A program made the translations under genes and the position numbers. Source: Guillardia theta CCMP2712 (taxonomy: Eukaryota; Cryptophyceae; Pyrenomonadales; Geminigeraceae). From it: 64,000 nt of DNA. Positions 10,377-21,318 of this stretch are shown here, piece after piece. Where the stretch lies: contig NW_005434613.1 in the NCBI RefSeq assembly GCF_000315625.1, positions 342,441 through 406,440 on the forward strand, written 5' to 3'. The notes beneath the pieces were generated by a model. That model had not been told where the DNA came from and searched no databases. It saw only the letters and a list, made by a program, of their open reading frames with translations. Position 1 is the first letter of the stretch. Every line of letters starts with the position of its first letter.

Positions 10377-12328
10377 TCAATCATCGCTCTTCTTCTTCTT
10401 CTTCTTCTTCTCCTTCTTGGTGTCCTCCTCCTCTTCCTGCAATTGATCCGTCAACAACGTCTCCTCTTTGTCATCAGGGTTTCACCTCTTCGGCCTCACG
10501 ATCCTTTCTTTTCTTTTTCTTGTCGCTCTTGACCTTCTTCTGCTTGACCAGTCATTGCACAGTCATACACGCATACTTATGATACGGTACCTCTTTCTCC
10601 TCCTCCTCTTCCTCATCGTCATCGTCCTTCTTGCTCTTCTTCTTCTTCTTGCTCTGCTCCAAACATTAGCGCTAGTAAAAATATCACAAGCTCTCTCACC
10701 TTCTTGTCCTCCTCCTCATCTTCCTCCATAGCCTCGGCCTTCTTCTATTGCAGAGATCAGCATAACACAGGGCGACAAGCTCTCAGTACCTTCTCCTTGT
10801 CCTTCTTCTTCTTCTTCTCAGACTTTGGTGCTTCGCCAGCGAGCTGTTCGCCATCGATGAGGTCCAAAACTCCACAGCAACGAAGTTTACCTTCATGGCA
10901 TCCCTCATGACGTCCAGATTCTTTCTCGGGGCGACTCCTGGAGCAAGAGAGGATCAGCAAGGGAGGCAGCCTACTGAGACTCTGCGTACCAGTGTCGTAG
11001 AACGCAAGACGCTCCTCCACCTGCTCCTTCAGCTTCTCTCCGAAGATCGTGCTGCACAACAGTTGGTCACTCCTCCTTCCCACCTCTCTCCTCTCTCTTC
11101 CCCAGCTTCCTTCCCATCAGCTCTGACAAGAAGTTCAGACTCACTTGGGGGTCTCTGAGAAGCAATCGATGCGCGAGGCAATACTGCACTTGTTGGCCAG
11201 GTACCGGGAGATCCTGCCCTTGTTCTTCTGGGAGGCTCTTCCGATGAAGGAGGAGTGAAAGATCAACCCATACTTGGGAGTGTTTCCTTTCGTCTTCAAG
11301 GCTCTGAACAGAGCCTTTTCTGCTCCAAGGATCTGAACAGTAGACGCCGGGTACTTGGCCAGGTTGGTAAGGCTGCCAGCATGGGAGATGAGTCGTGCAC
11401 CCACAATCTCACCAACGAGAGAGGACAAGTTCGGAGCCACGGAGTGCATTCGCTGGTTGAGGTACTCGCGGAGGCGCTGACGGTACTCTTCGAGGTTGAT
11501 CACGCGATCGGCAAAGGTCTGGATATTGAGCATGTCGATGTCCGAGATGTCGTAGCCCATCGAAGTCTTGGAGGCCTCGACGATCTGCTTGGCAAGGCCT
11601 TCATCGTCGTCCAGGATCTCCTGGAGGGCATCCAGGCTCTCATCGGAGAGCGAGGTTCGAACCTTGATGGCCTTGCACAGGCGAGCGTACTTGTAGTTGT
11701 CGCCCACGATCTTGACCAGCTCGGGGAAGTGCCAACCGTACCACTCCTTCACGCGCATGGCGAACGTGTTGATGTCCTTGTCGAGGGTGTCGAGCAGGCA
11801 GATGCACTGGATGATCATGTTGTCCTGACGGTTCACGTTGAACTTCACCTTGGAGCGAGAGTAGGAGTGGGCCAGACCAAGGGAAGCCCTGGTGAGGTCG
11901 TTCTCCTCCAGCTTCTTGACATACTTGGCAAAGTGCAGGCGGACTGCGCGGATGAGCTCAGGCACAGGATCCTTAGTCGTGCAGGAGATGCCGAGCTCGT
12001 CAGAAATGGCAGAGGCAAGCTTGGTGTCGAGGACTCCCAGCTGTACCTTACCTTTCTTGTCCTTCTTCCCTCCGGTGGGGAGGTTCATCTCCAAGAAGTT
12101 CTTGAGGTACTCGTTCAAGATGCCCTCAGAGAGATCGTTGGCAGCAGTGAGCGCCTCCTCTGCGCTCTTGAAGGGCATGAATGCCTTGAGCTTGATCACT
12201 TTGCTCATGCGGCTGATATCCGCCATGGCGTCCTGCATTTCTTCGAGGAACTGTCCGATTTCATCGCTTTCGGTCTGCTCGAAGAGAGCGAACCCGCTTG
12301 CACTCTCGTAGAGCACGAACAATGACAT
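10377..12328 (-). CDS. NOP56: NOP56 box C/D snoRNP core protein
   Basis: Core scaffold of box C/D snoRNPs: with NOP58, fibrillarin and SNU13 it directs rRNA 2'-O-methylation and early pre-rRNA processing in the nucleolus. ATG at 12328. The large first exon encodes about 394 residues: N-terminal NOP5NT domain ([14 protein letters not shown]), coiled-coil region, and the Nop domain with [92 protein letters not shown] and [20 protein letters not shown], all diagnostic. After a donor at about 11148, exons give [20 protein letters not shown] and [14 protein letters not shown], then several short Lys/Glu-rich exons forming the typical KKK/E tail. TGA at 10377-10379. The first exon has a 356-codon open antisense frame, which I treat as a shadow. 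Confidence 0.96.
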
Positions 12329-13130
12329 GTTCGTGTAGAGTAGATCAAGAAATCCTGTTGTAGGATGGGAGATTCAAGTCAGAAATCGCCTGGGATCCTT
12401 AGCAGAGCTTTGACTAGTTGTGAGCGGGAGGGGAGAGATGAGGGAGGAGGGGGTGGAAGAAGCAGCGAGACAGGAAGATCTCGAAGCTAGGAACTCAAGT
12501 CCACGAGGCAGGACTGGGGGCTGAAGGCGAGGAGCAGCAGGGGGGGGAGGAGCGGGAAGGGGGAGGGGGAAGCGAGCGAGAGGGAGGACGACCGGGGCAC
12601 GTGCTGGGGGTTCGATCAATTGAGGGAGGACGGTGGGGGTACGCAAGTTTATTGTGGGGTGGTAGCTAAGGGGGTGGTGGAAATGTTTGGTCAACACACC
12701 CAAGTAATGCTGAACTCCAGGAAAATTTTCAGGGAAAATGTTGCGTTGACCACTCATAATGATCATGTAGGGGTGAGTGAATAATTGTGTGGGGTTATCA
12801 AGTGAGGGGGTGGATTTGCCATTGAATAAGCGAAAAATAATAGTATAAATATTAGCTAATATCAGATCATTGGTACTAAGTCCTTCTACTGGTACTAATT
12901 GTTTGGGGTTTGAGGTGCAGGGTTACTCCTGGCTCAGCATCTATACTGTATTTTAGTTAATATTGATGTATACGGGCAATTTGGCAAATTGGTACAAAAT
13001 TCTTTAAAATTGAGTAATCACAACGGAACCCGCCTCAGGCACTGCGAGGGGGCAAGATGCTTATCAATGAACGGAGGGTGGGACAGTCGAAGTGGAGGAT
13101 GGAAGGTTCGGGGAGGGAATCAGTCTGGGA
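12329..13130. other. NOP56 5' flank and spacer, with G-rich TACCCC-type tract
   Basis: 12420-12600 is purine-rich. About 12600-12800 holds a GGGGTA/GGTGGGG-rich patch of the recurrent type. 12820-13010 is AT-rich (for example aataatagtataaatatt). No exon is recognised. Confidence 0.5.
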
Positions 13131-13284
13131 GGATCAGGATCAGGATCAGGATCAGGATCAGGATCAGGATCAGGATCAGGATCAGGATCAGGATCAGGAT
13201 CAGGATCAGGATCAGGATCAGGATCAGGATCAGGATCAGGATCAGGATCAGGATCAGGATCAGGATCAGGATCAGGATCAGGAT

Positions 13285-13316
<32 letters not shown>

Positions 13317-13319
13317 AGA
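13131..13319. repeat. (GGATCA)n hexamer array, about 26 copies
   Basis: Near-perfect tandem GGATCA hexamers at 13131-13287, grading into GGAGCA copies to 13319. All frames stay open because the hexamer has no stop, so long DQ, GS and IR dipeptide ORFs appear on both strands. No gene context supports translation. Confidence 0.95.
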
Positions 13320-13766
13320 GCAGGAATGGACGGGGAGGTTACGGAGCACGGTAATGACAATGAGATGATAATGTGCATTTAAAGTTTAAGCAGGAATGAA
13401 GGACTGCACTGCAAGCTGAGTGATTAGTAGTTGAATTTAATTGTAGCAAAGAAATCATGAGAGCAGTCATTTCCATCAAGAAGTGATATCTGCCTGAGGA
13501 TGATACAGTAGCTTTTTAACACCGGCAAAACCTTAGCTTCGAAGGCAGACATTGCAAAGATCGGTGACAACTATGAGTGTGTTATGCCGTGGGCAAAGAA
13601 ATGGAGGGAAGAGTTATCTATCTGACACGAGGGAGATGTGAAGATTTGATGGGCGGAAGTATTATGGATGTTTTAACGTTTTTGTGCACTAATCTCCTGG
13701 AGGGATTATTGGGCTAGACTGAAAGGATAGTTGGTCAAGATTAGCGACTGACGTTTAGCGACTCAG
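13320..13766. other. Spacer 5' of small plus-strand gene
   Basis: Ordinary-composition spacer with no exon seen. It presumably contains the promoter of the gene starting at 13767. Confidence 0.4.
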
Positions 13767-14204
13767 ATGCTGTTTCCGTCGAGGACAAGATTTACCATGC
13801 TTGCCCCTGATCCTGCCTACGACGCATATGTGAAGGAGGCTGGGATTGACGGTGAGTTTTCAGATCTTTAATCACCTTCTTTATGTTCTATCAGCGACTC
13901 ATGGATTTTGCTGTCAGGATCTACGGATTTCCACATCAATGGATTTTACAAGAACTACAACGGATGGGACTTTCCTTCTGTACGCTCTCCTGCATAGTGG
14001 TGGCTCCTCTTAATCGTATCGCAGAGCAAGGGAGTTCCTGTCTCGGTGTTCCAGTTTGGATCGCAGCCTCTGGGTGATCCTATCCTAGCTAATCCTGACG
14101 GTACTTCTTAGTCTCTCCTCTTGTCCTGTGTAGTGATATGGTTGTGTTGGACAGGATACAATCCTGACCCTCCGGTGTGGGACGGAATTCTCCGAGGGCC
14201 GTGA
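13767..14204 (+). CDS. Small unrecognised four-exon protein (90 aa)
   Basis: Exons 13767-13851, 13918-13979, 14025-14100 and 14155-14204 join in phase (273 nt including TGA at 14202-14204). The introns are 66, 45 and 54 nt, all GT-AG. The product begins MLFPSRTRFTMLAPDPAYDA (an in-frame alternative Met is at 13797), then EAGIDGSTDFHINGFYKNYN, GVPVSVFQFGSQPLGDP, ILANPDGYNPDPPVWDG and a C-terminal ILRGP. The Asp/Pro/Gly/aromatic composition is like that of the 86-aa protein at 7468-8083, but I cannot show homology. No family is recognised. The consistent splicing makes a real gene likely. Confidence 0.65.
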
Positions 14205-14836
14205 TTGCGAACTCATGGTTCGAAGCAGAGTGTGCAGATCTCGATTTTGTTCTTGTAAAATAATTGGTAAAGCACGTCGTTGTGTCGGTTGAGTAGAAGT
14301 CAAGGTTGGAAGGAGGTAGATGAAAAGGAAGCATAAGCGTACAGGACGACGGCAACACTTGCGCCTACAACGCTCCTTCCCCTCCTACAGCGCTTCCAAC
14401 CTGTTTCAGCTTCGGCATGTTGACCTTGCCATCATTTTCCTCTCCCTCTCCCCCGTTCCTGCCTTGTTCCCTCAGCCTCTTCTGCGCTCCCTCCCCTCCC
14501 CTTCCTCGACGCATGTTCGTGCATGGCGTTGCTTTCCTAGCACGAGTTGTTCCAAACAAGGGCAGGTGGTAGGGGTAGTAGGTTCCAAATCTTACTTGGG
14601 GGTGGGTACCGTTTGAAGGTCTGGGGAGTACTACCCTACCCCTGAGGCCCTGTTGAGTTCGAGCCGTACCCCTACCTTCTGGGAGCCCTTGACGGACCCG
14701 CTATCCATATACATATCTCAGAAACCCTACCCTACCCCACCCTATTTGGCTTTCAACCCCTTTACCACGGTCAAACCACCCACACCTACCATTCTGAATG
14801 ACCCACCCTCCCCTAGCTCCACCCAGACCTCCCGCC
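14205..14836. other. Spacer with TACCCC-rich tract upstream of DUF2009 gene
   Basis: 14320-14520 is C/T-rich. 14560-14820 is dense in GGGGTAG and CCTACCCC motifs on both strands, ending just before the ATG at 14837. Nothing coding is seen. Confidence 0.5.
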
Positions 14837-17474
14837 ATGCCATGGTGTGTGGAGTGTGAGGACGTCGGGGCGTCGGTGAGATGCGAGGAATGCGGCGACG
14901 AGCTGTGCGGGCTCTGCTTCCAATGGCAGCACAGATCGGGCAAGAGAGCCAAGCACTCGCCCACCCCCCTCCCCGGCATGCAGATGTTCCGAGAGCGAGT
15001 GGAGGGTACCACAGCCCATTTCATGCAGCTGCACAAAGGCAGTGGTGGAGCAGCAGATGAGAAGGAAGCTCCTTTGGTCGGGGACGAGGAGATGGCTGAC
15101 AACAAGGAGGGAGCTGGTAGGGGAAAGAGCGAGGAGGACAGCGGCTCTGTGGAGTCAAAGGCCATGAGGTCTGCCATTGCCGATCGCCTCATAGAATCTT
15201 CAAAGTATATCCCCTTACGTGTGTCCGGGGAGGAGAGGACGCTGCTCAAGCTGCTGGTGAGTGTCACTAGCTCAGTTGTTTGAAAGGTGGATGGAAGGAG
15301 CAGACAATGGAGGAGGAGGAGGCGGAAGAGGAGGAAGTGCAGGTGCAGGTGCAGGAATTGAAGCAGGAGCAGCAGCAGGAGCAGCAGCAGGAGCAGCAGC
15401 AGGATGAGGTGGTGTCTGGGTGTGGGGGGGGCTGTGAAATTTGGGCGTTGAAGGACATGGGGTAGAAGGAAAAGGGGGGGTGTTGGTGGGAAAGAGGGAG
15501 AGAGAGAGAAGGGTCGGGGGGGGAGGGGGGTGAAGGGGAAGGCGACTCACCGTGGCACAGGAGGGAGCTCTTGAGGTATCGGAGTATACCGACAAGGTGG
15601 ACGTCGTGAGAGGTTGGAGCTTCCGCAACACGAAGGCAGATGTCATCCGGGAGGAGATTGCCGACCTCCTTCAACTCCTTCTTGGACTCATCGTAGCTGG
15701 TAACCCAACCAAGGGCAGGTAGATGTTGACTTGAAAGTTGAACGCTCGCGCGCTGACAAGATTCGGTGTAGTGAGATCGTTAAGAACAAGCAGATCTCGC
15801 AGAACGAGGAGTTCTTTCAGCGTGTGCTGGAGATCGGAAGGCGGTTCAAGATCACCAACCCTGAGAAGATGCGGTGCACGTATGGGAAGCTGATCTATCT
15901 CATGCAGGTCTTTTTGTCGCTCTGCTCCATCCATGAATGCTGAAAGATGATATCTTATGCTAGGACGCTCCTTCAGCCATCGACCTCGATGTGGCGGCTG
16001 ATATCCACACCGTCTACAATTTTCTGGAGGCTCGAGATGCTCTGGAGGTCCTCGCAGACGAAGACATCGGGACGGCGATCATGGCTGTATCGTCCTCTGA
16101 AGGAGGCGTGCAGCGGTCCCGTGCTGAGTTGGAAGCGGATTCATCGAACAAGCAGGTCGAGATACTTGTTGAGATGCGGAGAGAAACAGATGATCTGAAG
16201 GATACATGATGTTTTGCAGAAAGCGATAAGGTCGATTTCTGAACGTTACGCCAACGACAAGATATCCAAGGAAGAAATTGAGTATTGCCTCTTCTCCATG
16301 GGAGATTTTCACGCTTATCTTGAGACAAACCGCCGTCCGGTGCTCGACCTCTTGTCATCCGGAGATCTTCTAATGGATGTGCAGGTTGATGAAATGATAG
16401 CCCTTCTCACAGCAAACTTCGATCCGAACAAGGCTGAAAATCCTTATTCCCTTGAGATCTGTTCGGGTTTGCGAGGCAAGTTTACCTTTGGATTGCAAAA
16501 AGATGAATTCTCACTGGTGTTGTGACGTGTTCTTACAGGCTCGAAGCTCTCTCACACTCATTCTACTCAGTACACCTTTGTCTTGCAATCTTTGCAGCTT
16601 TGGAGACATGTCACCCAAGAGATGTACGTCGTTCTTCTCCAACTTGTGCTTCGCAACTGATATGGTTCATGCCGCAGGTTCAGACTCTGGATCCTTGCAG
16701 AGAAAGATCTTCTCAACCCGGATAACCAGTACCGTCTCATGAACACAGGGCAGGTGTGTAATATGCTCCTTGTCCGTTCAGACTGTGAGGTGGAAGCAGG
16801 GGATGAATCGAGTCCAGAGCGCACCGAAAATTGCGCACGCCATGCATGCTATCCTCTCTAAGGTCCAGTCGAAGTGTGGAAGGTGAGGCAGGAGACTAGG
16901 AGGTCAGTCGAGCTCACAGCATGACAGTTGGGTTGGTCTCTCTGTGGTCCATCTGGGAGATCGAGATGTGCCCAACGCGCTCGTTTTCATCGACAAGTAC
17001 ACGCAGGTAAAGACTCTTCTCCTCCTCTCTTTCGACTCAGCATCCTGACGTTTCACAACTTTCTTCCTCCCCTCCTGCTGCTGTCCTGTCTTCTCTCCCC
17101 CCACTAACCCCTTCCTCTTCAACCACGAAGATTGCAAGGTTGCTCGGGCCCATCGTTCACACCGTCCGGTCACTTCCAAGACTGGCGAAGGTGCGGAAGG
17201 AGCTTGTTGTAGTCACATTCACAAACTCTCGCAGGACCCTGCGACGAGCAAGATCGTGAACGAGGAGTTCGGAGGGCCTGATGTCATCAGAAGGACTATC
17301 CTCGCCGACTTCTTCAAGCATGGCTTCGATGGGTCGGGCAGCGACGGAGGCTCCTGCATCGACGGACGTCTGACGAGCGCATGGAACTGGTGCAGCAAGT
17401 TGGAGAAGAAGAGCTACTACCCGATCTTCCTCCTCGCTGGTTTCCAGGGTTTTGATGGAGATTTTCGGAAATGA
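14837..17474 (+). CDS. B-box zinc finger plus DUF2009 (UPF0652) protein
   Basis: Conserved eukaryotic protein of unknown function, about 600 residues in 11 exons. Start chosen at 14837 (cgccATGcc) because the B-box follows immediately; an upstream in-frame ATG at 14798 is possible. N-terminal B-box-type zinc finger: [20 protein letters not shown] with C-x2-C pairs and later His. After an acidic linker and donor at 15255 the DUF2009 core follows: [146 protein letters not shown] and the final exon [20 protein letters not shown]. All junctions are GT-AG. Plant and fungal UPF0652 proteins pair a B-box with DUF2009 in the same way. TGA at 17472-17474. Confidence 0.88.
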
Positions 17475-17854
17475 ATTTAGAAACTCGGACTTATGATGCT
17501 GCCTCTCGTCGAGATCTCAAGTGAACAGGAAGGGGGAGGAGGAGGAGGAGGAGGAGGAGGAATGAACTGTGGGGGACGGAGTACAGAGTAGCTTGTGAGA
17601 TTGGTTGTAAGCGTGGGGCTTGGAAGAAAAGAGGAGAGAAGGAAGATAAGGTCTGCAAGAGTCGTATCTCTATTTCTTCCATCATGCCTGCATGTACATG
17701 TTCGTCACACCCCTGGGAACGTTCCTCTCCACTTCGATCTCGTCCTCCTGCTCCGCTCACGTCATCACTAATTCCTCTCTCTCCTGCTCAATCTCACCTC
17801 CATGGCAGAGAGCAGCGGCAGCTCGTCATTCTCCCCCTGCTCGCAATCTGACAG
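17475..17854. other. Convergent 3' intergenic region
   Basis: Lies between the stops of the DUF2009 gene (+) and GID8 (-). It contains a short (AGG)n run near 17535. No gene is seen. Confidence 0.5.
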
Positions 17855-19529
17855 TCAACCAAGAACCATGAGGGAAGACAAGACCTCATGCTCCCCATCC
17901 TCCTCTGTGCTGTCCACCTTGAATTTCGCTGAAACCTGCTCGCACATCCCTCAGCATCTTGACACGCCAAGGGAACACTGTTTGCTGTGGGCCATACCAG
18001 GTTGTCGATCTTTGGGAATTTAGCGTGTTTGGACAACCTGATAGAAATGTTAAATTCTGTTTCAACGCTTGAGAGGAATTCTCACTGTTCTTGGACCCAA
18101 ACAAGCATCTTGAGGCTGTTGAGAAACAGGTCATGGAACAGCAGCAGCAGCACTACCGATAACAAGAACGAGAAAGAGGAGAAAGAAGAGGACGGGGACG
18201 AGGATTGGAACGTACAGGAGGGGCAGCTTGGACTCCTTGTCCTGATCCTGTCCAATGCTATTAATCCACCAATGGGATACCTTCAAACTTCTCAGCAGCT
18301 CTGGTCTACCTGGCTCGCCAAGATCGCAGCGTTCAAGCTCGTCGCTGTCTTGTGCCTGAAGGAAGGCTCGAGAAGCTGCTTGAGCTCGGAAGGCAACTGC
18401 TGTTCTGCATGATGACGATCAGGACTGCAAAGTCGCGCACTCTCTTCATACTCCCGCCATCATCGGCTCCAAAATCCGCTCCTTGTGCTGTGGACATGTC
18501 AAGAGAACACAGGAGGGTCTGAGGGAGACAGGCAGACTTGATAAGTTCTCGAACGCCAGCAGCGACAAAGTCGTCTCTAGCTCAAACAACAGATCCTTCA
18601 CCACCATTTTCAGCTTGCCGACATTGTACATCGACAAGCATACGCTGTTGTTCTCGCAGAGAGTCAGCAGCTCCTCTTGGACGAACCCTAACGCCTCTTG
18701 GACCTTGACAGGCTGCTCAACTCCAGGACGAGAGGGAAACCTCTCACCTTCCCCTCCCGGATCATTTCTATCAGGCGCTGCTGTTGGAGTTTGAAGAGCA
18801 GGCCGACGTTCCTGTTCAGCACGGTGAGGACGTTGTCGTCTTTGAGACACACTCACGTCTCTAAGATCTCAGGATTCAAGTCGTTCACTCGCTCTATCGC
18901 GTCTGCAATGTTCCCATGATGCACCTGATGGCAGATATGCACTTGTAAGAGGGAAATAACCAATACCAACAAGTCCTGCATATCCTCCTCTTCCTCTCCT
19001 CCTCTCCTCCTTCCCATCCTTTCCTCCCCCTCCTTTCCTCCCCCTCCTTTCCTCCCCCTCCTTCCCTCCCCCTCCTCTTCTCTCCTCCCCCTCCTCTCCT
19101 GCCTTCCTCTCGTTCCTTTCTTCTCATCCCCTTCATCGCTCCGCATTGACCTACCGCAGCCCTTATCTGCATTCTGTCGCCTATCGAGTTCAGGTCCACA
19201 TCAGCCTTCGTGCAGGATTCCTTTGCAAACTTCTCTGCCGTATCCTACACAGCTACACTCAGTCTTGCACGTCGAGCAATCAGAACTTTTCGTGTGACCT
19301 TGTACCCTTCGATCACGAGAAAGTTCAGCACCAGACCTGCAGACACGCATTTTCACTCTCTTCATCATCACAAGCACCTCCTCTCAAGTACAATTCAGAT
19401 CCTCCTTGGATATGTTCACTGCGTCCAGCTTCTCCTGCCAGGCCTCCATGCCGATCACCTTCAACCATGTCTGGTCACGTCGCCGACATCGTACAGCACG
19501 ACAACCTCCTTCTTCTTGTTGCTTCCCAT
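17855..19529 (-). CDS. GID8: GID8 (TWA1-like) LisH/CTLH subunit of GID/CTLH E3 ligase
   Basis: Scaffold subunit of the GID/CTLH RING E3 ubiquitin ligase. ATG at 19529, TGA at 17855-17857, about 11 exons, roughly 265 residues (the human protein is 228). Order: short MGSNKKKE exon, 47-nt intron, WQEKLDAVNISKEDLN, LisH segment CLVLNFLVIEGYK + DTAEKFAKES, VDLNSIGDRMQIRAA, CTLH start HHGNIADAIERVNDLNPEIL, a 45-nt intron, LLFKLQQQRLIEMIREGK, QEALGFVQEELLTLCENN, LETTLSLLAFENLS, CRA segment QQLPSELKQLLEPSFRHKTA + TSLNAAILASQ, ESKLPLLLKMLVWVQEQL and FPKIDNL. Every block matches the GID8 family in order. An extra in-frame stretch between TLCENN and DLLFELE could be a tiny retained intron. The antisense frames here are shadows. 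Confidence 0.93.
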
Positions 19530-19890
19530 CCTTGGCCCCGGTCCCAGCAACAGCCTTTCAATCTCTGCGAGAACCTGTCAGCTAGATGAAACGCCCTCTG
19601 GTGAAGGAACGCGGTCAATGCGTGTATGCTGATGCATGATTATCAAGTCCCTACGATGAGTTCATACTCCTGCTCCAGCAACATCCTTGCTTCTTACATT
19701 ACCTCCTTTCTATTTCAACTCTCTCCCCTCCTCTCACTCTGCCTCCGACCATCACTTGATGCTCTCGTCTCTCCCTGCTCCCATTACATCTCCTATAAAA
19801 ATCTTCAAAATTCATTCCCCCTCTCTCCTCGCTTGGCTAAACCATGACTGAAATACCCCTTCCTCACATTTCCATCCGTCCTCTCCCTCT
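19530..19890. other. GID8 5' flank
   Basis: Promoter-side spacer with mixed C/T-rich sequence and no recognised exon. It runs into the heptamer minisatellite. Confidence 0.4.
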
Positions 19891-20060
19891 CCATCTCCCT
19901 GCTCCCTGCTCCCTCTCTCTCCCTGCTCCCTGCTCCCTGCTCCCTGCTCCCTGCTCCCTGCTCCCTGCTCCCTGCTCCCTGCTCCCTGCTCCCTGCTCCC
20001 TGCTCCCTGCTCCCTGCTCCCTGCTCCCTGCTCCCTCCTCCCTCCTCCCTCCTCCCTCTC
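19891..20060. repeat. CCCTGCT heptamer minisatellite
   Basis: About 20 tandem CTCCCTG heptamers, ending in CTCCCTC copies. Same unit as the intronic array at 231-337. It is open in several frames (for example REQGAGS repeats), which are artefacts. Confidence 0.93.
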
Positions 20061-20690
20061 TGTCCGCTGGCACAAAGTAGCATGATGCAACTCTGGGCAG
20101 ACAGATCTGGAGGTTTTTTTTGTTTTTATTTGTTCTTTTTTCCTCTTTTTTTTCACTGCAGACCATAGGGTGGGGTAGTAACATAATACGACAGATACGT
20201 AGAACAGGGGTACTTTGACTGAGTATATGGGGGGTGTAGAGGTGATATGGTGAATGGTGGCAGGGTAGGTGGGGTAGGTTGGTTGGAGATGCGAGGAGCA
20301 TGGAGGCAGAAGCAGCTGATGGGCGGGGGGGCGGGGGCGAGGGAGGAAGGGAGGGAGAGGAAGGGGGGAGAGAGAAGAGTAGCAGGAGAAGAGAAGAGGG
20401 GCAGAAAGGGCTCGATGGAAGCAGTAGAATGAGCAGCAAAGTGGAGCTCCTCCTCCTGCTTCTGCTGCTGCCGCAAATGCAGAAAGGGAGTGAGAAATGG
20501 GGGATGGCAATGATGCTTGGGGACGAGAGAGTTTGAAGACTGAAAGGAAGAATGAGTGCCGCTGGCTAGATCAATATGCAGCTAAGGGTAAGGTATGGAT
20601 GTAGGTCAGGAGGTTGTTCAAGGAAGCAAACAGGCAGAACAGCGCAGAAACTTGACGTTTCATGTTCATACGCACGAGTGAAAGTCAAGC
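20061..20690. other. Spacer with TACCCC/GGGGTA tract, 5' of mL59-like gene
   Basis: 20100-20160 is T-rich. 20160-20290 holds the recurrent tract (tagggtggggtagtaac, ggtaggtggggtaggttgg). 20300-20400 is G/A-rich. No gene is recognised. Confidence 0.5.
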
Positions 20691-21229
20691 ATGTGGTTTG
20701 ATCTTCTGACCAAGGCTCTTCTCCGCTCTGGCAGGAACATCAAGATGGCTTCACGGCGAGTTGTGTGGGGAAAGAGCTTGGTGGAGAAGTTGGCAATGCT
20801 ACCGCAGGGAGCCTTCCCAACGAAGCGCGAAGACGCCCGGCCCGGCATGAGGCATTGGACGAAGCCTCTCTTCTCCAAGAGGCAGCTCAAGGAGCTGAAG
20901 AAGGATGCGGAAGCAGAGGGTCTGGCATGGCCGTGAGTACCTGATCTGTCCCTCCCTACCTCATGTGCGAGCCTGACTTTGGCTATCCCAGTTTGGCTGC
21001 GCAGGAGAAGCCAGCTCCGGGACCCTTGGAGAGCTTCTACGAGAAGACGATCTTTATGTCTAAAGGAAGCAAGAGGGAGCGAATGTACGACGAGAGGAAG
21101 AAGAAGATCCAAGAGAAGATGGCTGAGATGCCGAAACTAATCCAGGAGCATCGCGAAGCGCAGAGGCAGAAGCGATCCAAGACTGTCCTGCAGAAGCTCA
21201 TGGAGATTCCGAGGAGGTTCCGGAGGTAG
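20691..21229 (+). CDS. Mitochondrial large-subunit ribosomal protein mL59 (MRPL25-like)
   Basis: Two exons, 20691-20932 and 20992-21229, with a 59-nt GT-AG intron; TAG at 21227-21229; about 159 residues. The very basic protein contains WTKPLFSKRQLKELKKDAEA, then PAPGPLESFYEKTIFMSKGS, KRERMYDERKKKIQEKMAEM and PKLIQEHREAQRQKR. This matches the order of the fungal mL59/Mrpl25 family: a basic Y-LR-like segment, a hydrophobic P-rich linker, a (F/L)-KG-K-E/R motif, then a long basic helix ending in MP-LI. The start could also be the in-frame ATG at 20745 (MASRRVVWGK). Mitochondrial location is inferred from the family. Coding status is clear; the family call is moderate. Confidence 0.65.
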
Positions 21230-21318
21230 AGGAGCAGGTGTTGTTGTTGTTGCTAGACAAGTGCAAAGGGAATCGAAATCTCAGGAGCTGCACGGGGGCT
21301 GGTCGGTTGCAGCTTGCA

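Noticed and set aside
10430-10480. Possible C/D snoRNA in a NOP56 intron (ctgatgac)
   Set aside because: The intron is only about 49 nt, too short for a snoRNA; no D box or terminal stem was found.
11255-12325. 356-codon open frame antisense to the NOP56 first exon
   Set aside because: It exactly overlaps a certain exon on the other strand. Openness is explained by codon bias of the NOP56 sequence; no family motif is present.
13057-13382. DQ-, GS- and IR-dipeptide repeat proteins
   Set aside because: All come from the GGATCA hexamer array, which lacks stops in every frame; no start context or flanking exons.
19812-20510. REQGAGS-repeat protein on the minus strand
   Set aside because: Translation of the CCCTGCT heptamer minisatellite; the 7-bp unit simply cycles frames.
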